Positions 46,290-54,937 of a stretch of DNA of 64,000 bases are shown here, one piece after another. Source of the stretch: Algoriphagus sp. (GTDB taxonomy: Bacteria > Bacteroidota > Bacteroidia > Cytophagales > Cyclobacteriaceae). The DNA is taken from positions 62,001 to 126,000 of the forward strand of contig NZ_JABXIN010000011.1 in the NCBI RefSeq assembly GCF_013373065.1, read 5' to 3'. Every line of letters starts with the position of its first letter. Position 1 is the first letter of the stretch. A program made the position numbers and the translations under genes. Below the pieces are notes generated by a model. It searched no databases, was not told the DNA's origin, and saw nothing but the letters and a program-made list of their open reading frames with translations.

Positions 46290-48002
46290 TTAAAATCCGG
46301 CTGCTTCATTTTCCCTTCTAGGGTCAGCTCCACCTTCCAACTTTCCATCTGGTAACACCATTATGGCATCCACAGAACCGATAATTGGCGTGCGTCCTTC
46401 GTTGATGAGATAATTCTTAGCGGTTAAGATTTTTAATAAGGTACTGTCAAGGGAATTTTCCTCAAATAAAATTTGATCTGGTAGCCATTGATGGTGAAAA
46501 CGAGGAGCTTCCACTGCCTCTTGCATGGTCATATCAAATTCATAGGCATTCAGAATTGTTTGCGCAACGGCTGTAATAATGGTAGAACCTCCTGGTGTCC
46601 CAACGATCATCCAAAGTTTTCCGTCTCGTTCCACCAATGTAGGAGTCATAGAGCTCAACATTCTTTTTCCAGGAGCAATGCTGTTGGCTTCAGCACCAAT
46701 TAGTCCAAACATATTTGGTACTCCAGCTTTGCTACTAAAGTCATCCATTTCATTATTCATAAAAAAGCCCAATTCATCCAAATAGACTTTTGACCCATAG
46801 GCACCATTTAAGGTAGTGGTAACAGCAAGCGCATTTCCTTCTGTATCCATAATGGAGTAATGGGTTGTCTCCATACTTTCAGCAAAAAGCACTGACCCTT
46901 CTGAAATGTCGGAGGAAAGGGTAGCTTTTTCAGGATCAAAGCTTTCCATTCGACTTCTCAAATATTCATCATCCAACAGCTCCGTAATAGGAATCTCCAC
47001 AAAGTCTGGATCTCCCAAATAATAATTCCGATCGGCATAGGCCCTTCGCATAGCTTCTGTTAAAACCTGAACATAGTCAGCCGAATTATGCCCCATACTT
47101 TTCAGATCAAAGGGTTCAATCATTTTCAAAATCTGACCAATAGTTACACCCCCCGAACTTGGCGGTGCCATGGAGATAATCCGAAGTTCTTTAAAGTCAA
47201 AAACGATCGGTTCACGCCAAGCGGCCTCATAAGCAGCAAGATCTTCTTCTGTTATGATTCCCCCCATTCTTTGCATATGATCTACGAGAATTTTGGCGGT
47301 TTCACCCTTATAAAATTCATCTCGGCCATTGTTGGCAATTCGTTCTAGGGTTTCAGCCAAAGCAATATTTTTGATCGTGTCGCCAGCATTCCATTCTTTT
47401 CCAAAGAATGTATCATCTCCATTAACTTCTCTAACAACATCTCGAATCCCCTGAAGTCTGCCGGCTTGTTGGGTGCTCACCACAAATCCATTTCTTGCCA
47501 AATCAATTACTGGCTGTAAAATATCCTTTGGCTCGAGTTTTCCGAATTTGGCCTGGGCTTCAAAAATTCCTGCTATGGTTCCCGGTACTCCAGAAGCCAA
47601 AGCTCCTTTTGTACTTAACCCTGGAATTACCTCTCCATTCTCATCCAAATACATATCTCTATCGGCGGCAAGTGGAGCTTTTTCCCGGTAATCAATGGAT
47701 CCTATATCTCCATTTGCCATTCGGTAAACGGCAAAGCCTCCACCACCCAAGTTTCCAGCAAAAGGAAAAGTGACAGCGAGTGCCATTTCAGTGGCCATCA
47801 TTGCGTCGAAGGCATTTCCTCCTTTTTGCATGATTTCTACACCTATTCTTGAAGCTTCTCCACGGGCTGAGACAACCATCGCATTCTCAGCTATTAAACC
47901 TCTTTTTTGTTCTTTATATTCATTTGGTGTTTTGCAGGAAAATACCAGAAAGGGGATGCTCAATAGAAGAGCAGCAAAGCGGATGTAGGCGGTTCTATTC
48001 AT
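46290..48002 (-). CDS. ggt: Gamma-glutamyltransferase lipoprotein
   Basis: 570 residues. Cleaves gamma-glutamyl bonds (glutathione and gamma-glutamyl peptides) in the periplasm or at the outer membrane. Lipobox FLVFSC with Cys23, heavy-subunit start EKRGLIAENAMVVSARGEASRIGVEIM, and the autoprocessing site METTHYSIMD, where Thr379 becomes the N-terminal nucleophile of the small subunit; GTPGGSTIITAV is the oxyanion loop. It overlaps the S9 peptidase gene by 8 bases, suggesting coupled translation of two peptide-degrading enzymes. Confidence 0.95.
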   Translation of the reverse strand: MNRTAYIRFAALLLSIPFLVFSCKTPNEYKEQKRGLIAENAMVVSARGEASRIGVEIMQKGGNAFDAMMATEMALAVTFPFAGNLGGGGFAVYRMANGDIGSIDYREKAPLAADRDMYLDENGEVIPGLSTKGALASGVPGTIAGIFEAQAKFGKLEPKDILQPVIDLARNGFVVSTQQAGRLQGIRDVVREVNGDDTFFGKEWNAGDTIKNIALAETLERIANNGRDEFYKGETAKILVDHMQRMGGIITEEDLAAYEAAWREPIVFDFKELRIISMAPPSSGGVTIGQILKMIEPFDLKSMGHNSADYVQVLTEAMRRAYADRNYYLGDPDFVEIPITELLDDEYLRSRMESFDPEKATLSSDISEGSVLFAESMETTHYSIMDTEGNALAVTTTLNGAYGSKVYLDELGFFMNNEMDDFSSKAGVPNMFGLIGAEANSIAPGKRMLSSMTPTLVERDGKLWMIVGTPGGSTIITAVAQTILNAYEFDMTMQEAVEAPRFHHQWLPDQILFEENSLDSTLLKILTAKNYLINEGRTPIIGSVDAIMVLPDGKLEGGADPRRENEAAGF

Positions 48003-50373
48003 TCAATAAAGTGCTGTTGAAGAGTTTAAGGATACGCTTATATTCATCTGTCCAGGAACTGGGTTCTACAAATCCGTGGTCTTCCACCGGATAAATAGCC
48101 ATTTCCCAATTATCTTTTTCCAATTCAATCAATCGTTGCGAAAGACGAACAACATCCTGAAAATGCACATTAACGTCCAACATTCCATGGGCCATTAGTA
48201 AATTTCCTTTCAGGCCTTCTGCAAAATAAATAGGAGAGGATCTTCGGTAGGCAATCGGATCTTCTTCAGGAGTATTCAATATGTTGGATGTGTAGCCGTG
48301 ATTGTAATGTGCCCAATCTGTTACTGATCGAAGTGCTGCTCCTGATTTGAAAACTTCAGGCTCGGTAAATAATGCCATCAGGGTGATAAATCCCCCATAA
48401 CTTCCACCATATATTCCTATTCTTTCGGAATCAATTCCATAGGCTTCTACCAAATGCTTTGCGCCATCTACTTGGTCAGAAAGGTCTTTTCCGCCCATAT
48501 GTCGATAAATTCCAGTTCGCCAATCCCGACCATATCCGGCAGAAGCTCGGTAATCAATATCTAAAACGGTATATCCTAAATCGGCCAAAAGGTTATGAAA
48601 CATGTACTCACGGAAATAACTGCTCCACCATTTGTGGACGTTTTGTAGGTAGCCTGCACCATGGACAAAAATGACCGCCGCTCCATTTTTCTTGGAGGGT
48701 TCAGGTTCGTAAATTCTTGCAGGTACTTTGGCTCCATCACGTGCTGTGAATCGGATAATTTCCGGATCTCGCCAGTTGTAGAATTTAAATTCTTCGCTTT
48801 GACCATCGGTTAGTTTGCTAGGTTTTGCACCTACCTTGTTTTCCTGCAAGTAAAGCTCCGCTGGTGAATTACTGTATGAATGAAGGATTGCAAGAAATTT
48901 TTCGTCTGGAGATAAAGTCACCTGATTGTTTCCTGTCATATCGGTGAGTTTTTCCATTTTTCCACCATGAACAGGCATTCTGTAGAAATGCCTTTCTCCT
49001 GGATCTACCTCCGATGTGGTCAAGTACCAATAGGTTCCATCTTTTGAAAGAAAAGGATCAAAAACCTCAAATTCTCCTTTGGTTAATGCTTTCTTAGTTT
49101 GCTTTTCTATATCATATAGGTAAAGGTGGGAATAGCCACTTTCTTCAGATTGGAAATAGATGTGCTTGTTATCGGGAAGCCATCCCAGCGTTCCTCCGGA
49201 AAAGGTCCAACCAATACCTGGACCTGCTATCCAGGCTTCATCACGCTGTCTATCCAAGGTTGTTAATTCTCCAGTTTCCAGATCAACTAGTGTAATCCAT
49301 CGATCCTTATTATCTAAAGAGCGGGCTTGAACAATGGCTTTTGATCCATCTGGTGAAAACACGGGTCCAAATAAAGCTAAGTCTCGATCTTTTTGAGGCC
49401 ATTCTTTATCAGGATAGTCTTTGACATAATCGGGAAGATCTGTTAACCCTGGAAGGGAAGACGTATTGATGAAATAGACGGTATCTCTTTCCAAATTGTA
49501 AATCCCGATTTCGGATGTAGTTGGGTTTGTTCCAACTTTTGGGCGTGCATTCAAATCTTCCGTGTAGCCTGAGGCATCTACATAATTTGGAACTTTGGTG
49601 TTTTTATTGTTTGCTGTTTTATAAAATGTAAACGTAGAGAATTTCCCATCTGGGGAAAGTTGAAGGTTGGATGGATTTTTTCCTTCTGTGTAAAAGGTAA
49701 ATTCTTCTTCTGGTTCTAGCTGAGTTCCTTCTCTATAAGCTTGGCTTTGATTTCGTTTTTCTTCTCGTTGGCGGACAACTTCCAAAAGTTTGAGATTTTC
49801 CTCCTCTAAGAATGGCTTTGATTTGTCGGAATTTGAATCTCTCTTTTCGGGTCTTCCCGGTTTATTTCCTGTTGAAATATTTGTAACCCGCTCTAAAGCT
49901 CCTGTTTGGAGATGAAAGGTGTAGATATTCTGTTCGCTGACAAAATAGATCAGGTTTTCATCGGCCATGAAAGTTGGATTGCTGACCCTAGCATGCCAGT
50001 TTAGGATTTCTTTTTGTTCTCCACTCGGAAAACTTTCCAAATAGATCCGATCATTCGGCATTAAAAATAGTCTCTTGCTTTTGTCTTTATTGTATGCAGC
50101 CTGATTTCGACGCATAGCCCGTTCCTCTCTCCAATCCACCTTGCTGTATTCCGTAAGTTTATTTAGTTGGATTTGGTAAAGGGAATCGGAAGGATTTCCT
50201 TCTGGATTGTAATCAAAATAGATGGTTTGACTATCGTCACTCCATCGGATATCCGAAGGGAAATAGCCTATCCAATTGGGATCCCGCATGATATACTCTA
50301 CGCTTAGTGTGCTTTGAGCATAAAGGAAACCTTGGACTAAAATCAAAAGTCCTATCAGTGAAAATTTACGCAT
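47995..50373 (-). CDS. S9 family prolyl oligopeptidase / DPP IV-like peptidase
   Basis: 792 residues with a signal peptide ending FLYAQ. An N-terminal beta-propeller (WSDDSQTIYFDYNPEG... many S-P-D-G blades) precedes the alpha/beta-hydrolase catalytic part: VIFVHGAGYLQNVH, RASAGYGRDWRTGIY, nucleophile Ser658 in IGIYGGSYGGFITLM, and the charge-relay Asp/His in LLMAHGMLDVNVHFQ and PVEDHGFVE. It removes dipeptides or cleaves after proline in small peptides in the periplasm. Between the Hpt gene (11 bases upstream) and ggt (8-base overlap). Confidence 0.93.
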   Translation of the reverse strand: MRKFSLIGLLILVQGFLYAQSTLSVEYIMRDPNWIGYFPSDIRWSDDSQTIYFDYNPEGNPSDSLYQIQLNKLTEYSKVDWREERAMRRNQAAYNKDKSKRLFLMPNDRIYLESFPSGEQKEILNWHARVSNPTFMADENLIYFVSEQNIYTFHLQTGALERVTNISTGNKPGRPEKRDSNSDKSKPFLEEENLKLLEVVRQREEKRNQSQAYREGTQLEPEEEFTFYTEGKNPSNLQLSPDGKFSTFTFYKTANNKNTKVPNYVDASGYTEDLNARPKVGTNPTTSEIGIYNLERDTVYFINTSSLPGLTDLPDYVKDYPDKEWPQKDRDLALFGPVFSPDGSKAIVQARSLDNKDRWITLVDLETGELTTLDRQRDEAWIAGPGIGWTFSGGTLGWLPDNKHIYFQSEESGYSHLYLYDIEKQTKKALTKGEFEVFDPFLSKDGTYWYLTTSEVDPGERHFYRMPVHGGKMEKLTDMTGNNQVTLSPDEKFLAILHSYSNSPAELYLQENKVGAKPSKLTDGQSEEFKFYNWRDPEIIRFTARDGAKVPARIYEPEPSKKNGAAVIFVHGAGYLQNVHKWWSSYFREYMFHNLLADLGYTVLDIDYRASAGYGRDWRTGIYRHMGGKDLSDQVDGAKHLVEAYGIDSERIGIYGGSYGGFITLMALFTEPEVFKSGAALRSVTDWAHYNHGYTSNILNTPEEDPIAYRRSSPIYFAEGLKGNLLMAHGMLDVNVHFQDVVRLSQRLIELEKDNWEMAIYPVEDHGFVEPSSWTDEYKRILKLFNSTLLNE

Positions 50374-50384
50374 GAAGTATGGTT

Positions 50385-50723
50385 TTATTTGCTTTTAGTT
50401 TCCAGAAAATCGCCAAGCTCTTGTTTGATTCCTTCTAAATGAGCTTGAAGTGTCTCATTCAAAGCTTGGGAAGATTCTAGGTTTTCCTCAATATCTTCCA
50501 GAAGTTTTCTGGTCTTTACTGCCCCAATATAGCTCATGGATGGTTTGGCCTTATGACATCTTTTTTTAATGGTCAAAAAGTCATTTTCTTGATAGTATTG
50601 GGGGAGTTCTTGAAGGTCTTTTATATTCGTGTCCAGTATAATTTGGATCATTTCACGAATCATATCAGGATCATCTTCTCCAAAATATTGGTAAATGGAA
50701 GACTCACTAATGAATTGATACAT
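50385..50723 (-). CDS. Orphan Hpt-domain phosphotransfer protein
   Basis: 112 residues of a single Hpt four-helix bundle. Phosphoacceptor His57 lies in KKRCHKAKPSMSYIGAVK, the usual (A/C)HxxKxS..(I/L)GA form. Such proteins carry phosphoryl groups between a hybrid kinase and a response regulator. No kinase or regulator is next to it; instead it precedes the S9 peptidase by 11 bases. Cytosolic. Confidence 0.88.
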   Translation of the reverse strand: MYQFISESSIYQYFGEDDPDMIREMIQIILDTNIKDLQELPQYYQENDFLTIKKRCHKAKPSMSYIGAVKTRKLLEDIEENLESSQALNETLQAHLEGIKQELGDFLETKSK

Positions 50724-50891
50724 ATTGCTGGTGAAAAAGCCGAAAACGAGTAATTACCCTTGAAAGAGTTTTCTAAAATTATAAACAATTTTCAAAAAGC
50801 ATTATTTCTATAATGAAAGAATTGGACTCAGGGAATCTTCTTTTTCCTAATTGGGTTTAATTTTGTTTTCTATCTAAGCTTCGTCACCTTT

Positions 50892-51038
50892 ATGAGCAAG
50901 GGAAAAAAAATATTCTTGATCCTTTTCTTCATTTTCATGGCTATTATGCTTTGGATTGGCTATGATATTTCTCAAAAAACAACCTTCCCTGGTTCAAAAG
51001 GGAATTTAAAAGAACGGATCTCTACCGGACAAGAATAA
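50892..51038 (+). CDS. Small single-helix membrane protein (48 aa)
   Basis: ATG 50892 to TAA 51038, encoding MSKGKK followed by IFLILFFIFMAIMLWIGYDI and a polar tail (SQKTTFPGSKGN...TGQE). Positive N-terminus plus helix implies N-in orientation. It stops one base before the DUF2452 ATG. The tight spacing on the same strand supports translation. No family assigned. Confidence 0.7.
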   Translation: MSKGKKIFLILFFIFMAIMLWIGYDISQKTTFPGSKGNLKERISTGQE

Positions 51039-51039
51039 A

Positions 51040-51498
51040 ATGAGCGGTAAGAAAATAAATATAGAAGAGCTTGATTTGGAGCGTATGAAGGAAAAAGTTT
51101 CTGAAAATCCGGCAACTTTACCTTATGCGCATCATTCGGGGAGTGCAATCATCAAACCTGAGGATCAAGGGAAAATCACAGGGCGTGCTGTGGCTGCCAT
51201 GCATTCACAGACGGATATGCAAATGGCACAGATTTATCAGCAGATGAAATTGCTGGCTGAGCAGGCTGAAAAGATCAAAGCCCGAGTTGAAGTTTCTGAA
51301 CGGATTTATCAAGCCGCAATCGGATTTGAACCCCTGATTAATCACGTCTACTTTTTATATCAAAAAGCTGATGGAACAGATTTTTTGAGTTTAATCGCCC
51401 CAGAAGAATGGGGAAGAAAAAAAGATTGGGCAAATTTTGTAGCGGAAGTAAGGCTGTTGGCTGATCATACTTGGGAAATCATTCGCGAAAACGTCTGA
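51040..51498 (+). CDS. DUF2452 family protein
   Basis: 152 residues, cytosolic. DUF2452 signature: NPATLPYAHHSGSAIIKPEDQGKI, coiled region (MQMAQIYQQMKLLAEQAEKIKARVEVSERIYQAA), GFEPLINHVYFLYQK and LSLIAPEEWG. Function of the family is unknown. It follows the 48-residue membrane protein and precedes a protein of unknown family by 3 bases. Confidence 0.88.
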   Translation: MSGKKINIEELDLERMKEKVSENPATLPYAHHSGSAIIKPEDQGKITGRAVAAMHSQTDMQMAQIYQQMKLLAEQAEKIKARVEVSERIYQAAIGFEPLINHVYFLYQKADGTDFLSLIAPEEWGRKKDWANFVAEVRLLADHTWEIIRENV

Positions 51499-51501
51499 TT
51501 C

Positions 51502-52146
51502 ATGATGCATTTGATGACCCGCCAGCTTGACTTGATTCTGAAAGATGGAGGTGCCGGTTACGAAGCGGAGTTTGAGCTGCCGGTTGTTTCTCATTATTTG
51601 GATGAAAAAGGAAAAAGCTTTTTAACTGAGATATTTTCTGATTTAGGAGGAGAGGGTTCAATTCCGCTTTTTGAAAAAATAAAGCTGGATTTTCGAATCA
51701 ATCGTCAATTAATCCTCTGGGATACCGAGGTACATTTCAATCGGTATAGACTTGCTTCTCTTCGGTCTGAACTCTACTCTGAGTTTAATTTTTCTTTTGT
51801 AGATTCTTACAAAAGACTTTGCAGAACGTACGAAAAAGATGCTATTAAGGCAGGTTTACAAGTAAGGGTTTGGAATGGTCCCCCTTTTGCAGAACGCCTT
51901 TTTGGAAAGGCCAATGAGCCAGGAGATTTCTCCGGGAATGGAGCTGCAGGTTGGAAGTTGCAAGCCTACAATGACAGCCAAATAGATTTATTGACTCGGA
52001 TTCATGGATACAAAATAATACGACTTTGTCCCTATGAAACACTAATGATTGGGGGATCTTTAAAACGTTTAGATCAAGTTCTAATAAATCCTAAAGAAGA
52101 ACAACGGGAAATGATTTTCAATTGGTTAATGAGAAAAATTCAATGA
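51502..52146 (+). CDS. Conserved hypothetical protein
   Basis: 214 residues; starts at 51502, 51505 or 51514 are possible (MMHLM). I cannot place it in a family. It has no signal peptide or clear membrane segment. The visible features are a basic central stretch (DSYKRLCRTYEKDAIKAG), WNGPPFAERLFGKAN and a C-terminal LIGG-like strand (CPYETLMIGGSLKR) that could be an alpha/beta fold. Its stop overlaps the next ATG (ATGA at 52143-52146), so it is coupled to the membrane LytTR gene. Confidence 0.65.
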   Translation: MMHLMTRQLDLILKDGGAGYEAEFELPVVSHYLDEKGKSFLTEIFSDLGGEGSIPLFEKIKLDFRINRQLILWDTEVHFNRYRLASLRSELYSEFNFSFVDSYKRLCRTYEKDAIKAGLQVRVWNGPPFAERLFGKANEPGDFSGNGAAGWKLQAYNDSQIDLLTRIHGYKIIRLCPYETLMIGGSLKRLDQVLINPKEEQREMIFNWLMRKIQ

Positions 52147-52898
52147 AGATCTCCTATAAATCCATAAGAGTTTTCTATGTGCTCTTTTTGGGGCTTCTTA
52201 TCTTTTATATTCTATATGTTTTTGAAGCATTTAGGATAGACCAGGGAATATCTTATTCGGGACATGATTTTTTGACCCGTTCTATATTATTTGGGTTTGT
52301 AAACCTGATCGTTTTTTTCGGAATTGAATTTGGCTTGTCCAAGAAAATACAAGCTAAAAACCTTCTTCAAAAAATAGCCTGGATATTCACACAAATTCTA
52401 ATCGGAGGGACTTCTATTTTTCTATTGTTTAATTACTTCTGGGATTGGCAGGAATGGACTTTAAATGCTTACGTTCTGATGATTATGGAATATTTTTCCA
52501 TAATGATTATTCCGGTTGTACTCTTTCAATTTTTGATAAAGGATAGATTTACACTAAGTATACAAAAACCTGAAGTCTTGATTTTTCAGTCTGAGAATGG
52601 TAAAGATGGAATTCAAATAAAACCTGAATTTTTTTTGTTCATCAGATCAGATAAAAACTATCTGGAGATTTACTTTTTAGAAGGAGAAAATGTGAAAACG
52701 CATTTGATTCGAAATCGACTGAAAGTTATTGAAGACAGCTATGAGAATTCACCTTTTTTGACTCGTTGTCATCGGAGTTACTTGGTTAACCCTATTCAAA
52801 TAGATAAAATCTTCAAAAACAAAGGAAAATCGGAAATACATATTCAAAACCATATCATTCCGATTTCAGATTCTTTTCTTGGGAATTTCATGAATTAA
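52143..52898 (+). CDS. Membrane-anchored LytTR DNA-binding regulator
   Basis: 251 residues from the ATG at 52143, which overlaps the previous stop; a TTG at 52122 would add seven residues inside the previous gene. Four predicted helices at about 8-28, 45-64, 75-100 and 105-132 precede a LytTR domain from about 155 (FFLFIRSDKNYLEIYF, RNRLKVIEDSYENSPFLTRCHRSYLVNPIQIDKIF). There is no receiver domain and no partner histidine kinase nearby, so the membrane part may itself sense the signal. Distinctly AT-rich. Confidence 0.85.
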   Translation: MKISYKSIRVFYVLFLGLLIFYILYVFEAFRIDQGISYSGHDFLTRSILFGFVNLIVFFGIEFGLSKKIQAKNLLQKIAWIFTQILIGGTSIFLLFNYFWDWQEWTLNAYVLMIMEYFSIMIIPVVLFQFLIKDRFTLSIQKPEVLIFQSENGKDGIQIKPEFFLFIRSDKNYLEIYFLEGENVKTHLIRNRLKVIEDSYENSPFLTRCHRSYLVNPIQIDKIFKNKGKSEIHIQNHIIPISDSFLGNFMN

Positions 52899-52960
52899 TT
52901 TCATTCAGTTGGAATTCATCCCACATATCTGATTTTCGTCCCAAAACCTGTTTTTCAGAC

Positions 52961-52990
52961 TTGATTTATAGATTATTCTCATTTGATTTG
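52961..52990 (+). promoter_or_regulatory. Putative promoter (TTG-N19-TTGATTTG)
   Basis: TTG at 52961-52963 and TTGATTTG at 52983-52990 with 19 bases between them; the -7 box differs from TAnnTTTG at its second base. Sits 16 bases before the ATG at 53007. Confidence 0.4.
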
Positions 52991-53006
52991 AGCAAACGAA
53001 TCAAAA

Positions 53007-54149
53007 ATGATGAACGTAATAATCTTAATTCTTTTGGGATTGAACCTTCTCCAAGTTCATGTAAATGACTCTTTAAATTTATCTATTCAAGATTATTCGG
53101 AAATCGAAAAATTAATCGATGATGAATATAAAAAAGGGAATTTTAGTGGAAGTCTTGTTATAGGAAATACGGAAGGTGTTCTTTTTCAAAAGCATGCTGG
53201 AATTGCAAATAGAGTTTGGAATGTCCCAGTTGAATCGACAACTCGATTTGATATAGCGTCGATCAATAAATCTTTTATCGCAGCATTGATTTTGAAAGCT
53301 GTTGAGGAAAAAAAGTTGGGCCTTGATACTAAGCTTGTAGACTTTTTGGAAGATGTTTCCTACTCTGGAACTTTTCACTCATCTATTACAATCCATCATA
53401 TGTTGAGCCATACCTCAGGTATTCCAGACTATGATGGGGTTTCTGATTCTTTAAAAGAAGAAGGTTTTCTAAGACTAAAACGACAGCATTTTGATCCAGT
53501 ATCCTACATTGATTTCATTAGTCAGCTACCTCCTGTTTTTAATCCTGGCGAGGGATTTTATTATAGCAATTTCAGCTACCATCTTTTGGCCATAATTCTC
53601 GAAAGAATTTATGACATGCCTTTTGATAACCTTTTGAAGGAAAAAATTACTATTCCATACGGGATGGCTCAAACGTTTTCTACTACGAATAATGAACAGG
53701 TTTTTCCTCGGCTCGCAGAAGCTTATAATTATGATGAGGGAAAGATGGAATGGTACAGGAACGGATTTATTGATTTGACATTAGGAAGAAGAATTTTTTC
53801 TACAGCGGGTGATCTTTTTAGATGGGGTCAAATCACAGCGAACAATGAATTACTAGATGTGGGTCTTTATAAATTAATGACAACCAATCACTTGAAATCC
53901 ATTACTGATGAAATTTCTTATGGCTATGGTTGGGTAGTTTTTCAGCCTGGAGATCACTTCCGGATGGGTGATTTGGGGATTGATATGCCGTATTTAATTC
54001 ATGGAGGAAATACAGAAGGATACCGATCAATGCTGATCATTTTGGATGGAGGAAAGCACATTTTAGCTATGACCACCAATTCTGGAAGTCGGTCAAATGA
54101 AATGGAATTAAGCAAACGAATTATTCAATTATTGATAGAAAAGAAATGA
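53007..54149 (+). CDS. Beta-lactamase-fold serine hydrolase (class C-like / EstB type)
   Basis: 380 residues with an N-terminal signal sequence (MMNVIILILLGLNLL). Ser85-x-x-Lys88 (SINKS), Tyr186-Ser-Asn (YYSNFSYHLL) and a C-terminal HGG (LIHGGNTEGYRSM) make up the standard catalytic set of the serine beta-lactamase/D-aminopeptidase group. Periplasmic or extracellular peptidase, esterase or transpeptidase-like activity is possible; resistance is not implied. Its stop overlaps the following gene by 4 bases. Confidence 0.9.
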   Translation: MMNVIILILLGLNLLQVHVNDSLNLSIQDYSEIEKLIDDEYKKGNFSGSLVIGNTEGVLFQKHAGIANRVWNVPVESTTRFDIASINKSFIAALILKAVEEKKLGLDTKLVDFLEDVSYSGTFHSSITIHHMLSHTSGIPDYDGVSDSLKEEGFLRLKRQHFDPVSYIDFISQLPPVFNPGEGFYYSNFSYHLLAIILERIYDMPFDNLLKEKITIPYGMAQTFSTTNNEQVFPRLAEAYNYDEGKMEWYRNGFIDLTLGRRIFSTAGDLFRWGQITANNELLDVGLYKLMTTNHLKSITDEISYGYGWVVFQPGDHFRMGDLGIDMPYLIHGGNTEGYRSMLIILDGGKHILAMTTNSGSRSNEMELSKRIIQLLIEKK

Positions 54150-54874
54150 TAAATCAAATTCTAAAACTTTCGCTTTTTCTGGTTTTATGTATCGGGAATG
54201 TCTCGTTTTCACTCGGCCAAAACTTGGTTGGACTGTGGGAGTTCGAGCATGTCAGGGTAGGGGATCAAGAGCTTACGCCGATTGCGCGGTGGACAGAAAT
54301 AACAGAAGATGGGACTTATTATTCTGGAAATGGCTGGTCGCGTCATTCCGAAGGAACCTGGAGTTTTGATGCTTCCACCAACGAATTTCTGCCTGTAGAC
54401 CGATATGGGCCAGAGGACCCTTCAGGACCATTTAAAGTCGTTTTTGAGAGTAATGATAAAATGATTTGGACCCGTATGGAGGAAGGGGAAAATGTGGTGG
54501 TCTCCATAAAAAGAATTGAAAAAAAGCCTACAGCTCATTGGGATTTAGTAGTTGGTTTGTGGGAATTATCGGATGTAGCTGATAAGGGAGGATCTGAAAC
54601 AGAGCAGCAGAATTTCTATGTAAATAGTTTTCTTTATTTCGGATGGGATCGAAGATATAGGCAAATGTCTACCGAAGAAGGGAGGCAAACGGGTTATTGG
54701 CATGCACATGCCCATCGTCCAGAGGTCACCCTACTAAGTCATAATCCAAATAAACCCGTAGAAAGCTGGAAAATTCTGTTTAGAGGTGAAGATGAACTTG
54801 AATTAGAAGGTGTTTCTGATAGTAACAAAGGAGTTAAAATTGTTTTCCAACGAAAGAAACAATTCCCTGGTTAA
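54146..54874 (+). CDS. Secreted protein with two lipocalin-like repeats
   Basis: 242 residues, signal peptide ending FSLGQ. Two repeats, each beginning GLWE: residues ~27-130 (LVGLWEFEHVRVGD, TYYSGNGWSRHSEGTWSFD) and ~136-240 (VVGLWELSDVADKGG, RQTGYWHAHAHRPEVTLLS), suggesting an internal duplication of a small beta-barrel. Coupled by ATGA overlap to the serine hydrolase, so probably exported with it. Function unknown. Confidence 0.75.
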   Translation: MINQILKLSLFLVLCIGNVSFSLGQNLVGLWEFEHVRVGDQELTPIARWTEITEDGTYYSGNGWSRHSEGTWSFDASTNEFLPVDRYGPEDPSGPFKVVFESNDKMIWTRMEEGENVVVSIKRIEKKPTAHWDLVVGLWELSDVADKGGSETEQQNFYVNSFLYFGWDRRYRQMSTEEGRQTGYWHAHAHRPEVTLLSHNPNKPVESWKILFRGEDELELEGVSDSNKGVKIVFQRKKQFPG

Positions 54875-54875
54875 A

Positions 54876-54907
54876 AAAACACCCCTTCAATTTTGAAGGG
54901 GTGTTTT
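54876..54907. terminator. Bidirectional Rho-independent terminator
   Basis: 15-bp stem AAAACACCCCTTCAA/TTGAAGGGGTGTTTT with a 2-base loop, between convergent genes. Confidence 0.9.
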
Positions 54908-54937
54908 GTTTTAGTGTGGTGAGTGATTGGACTTTTT

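Noticed and set aside
53007-54149. Calling the SINK/YSN/HGG protein a beta-lactamase resistance gene
   Set aside because: The same motifs occur in many peptidases and esterases of this fold; nothing in the context points to antibiotic resistance.
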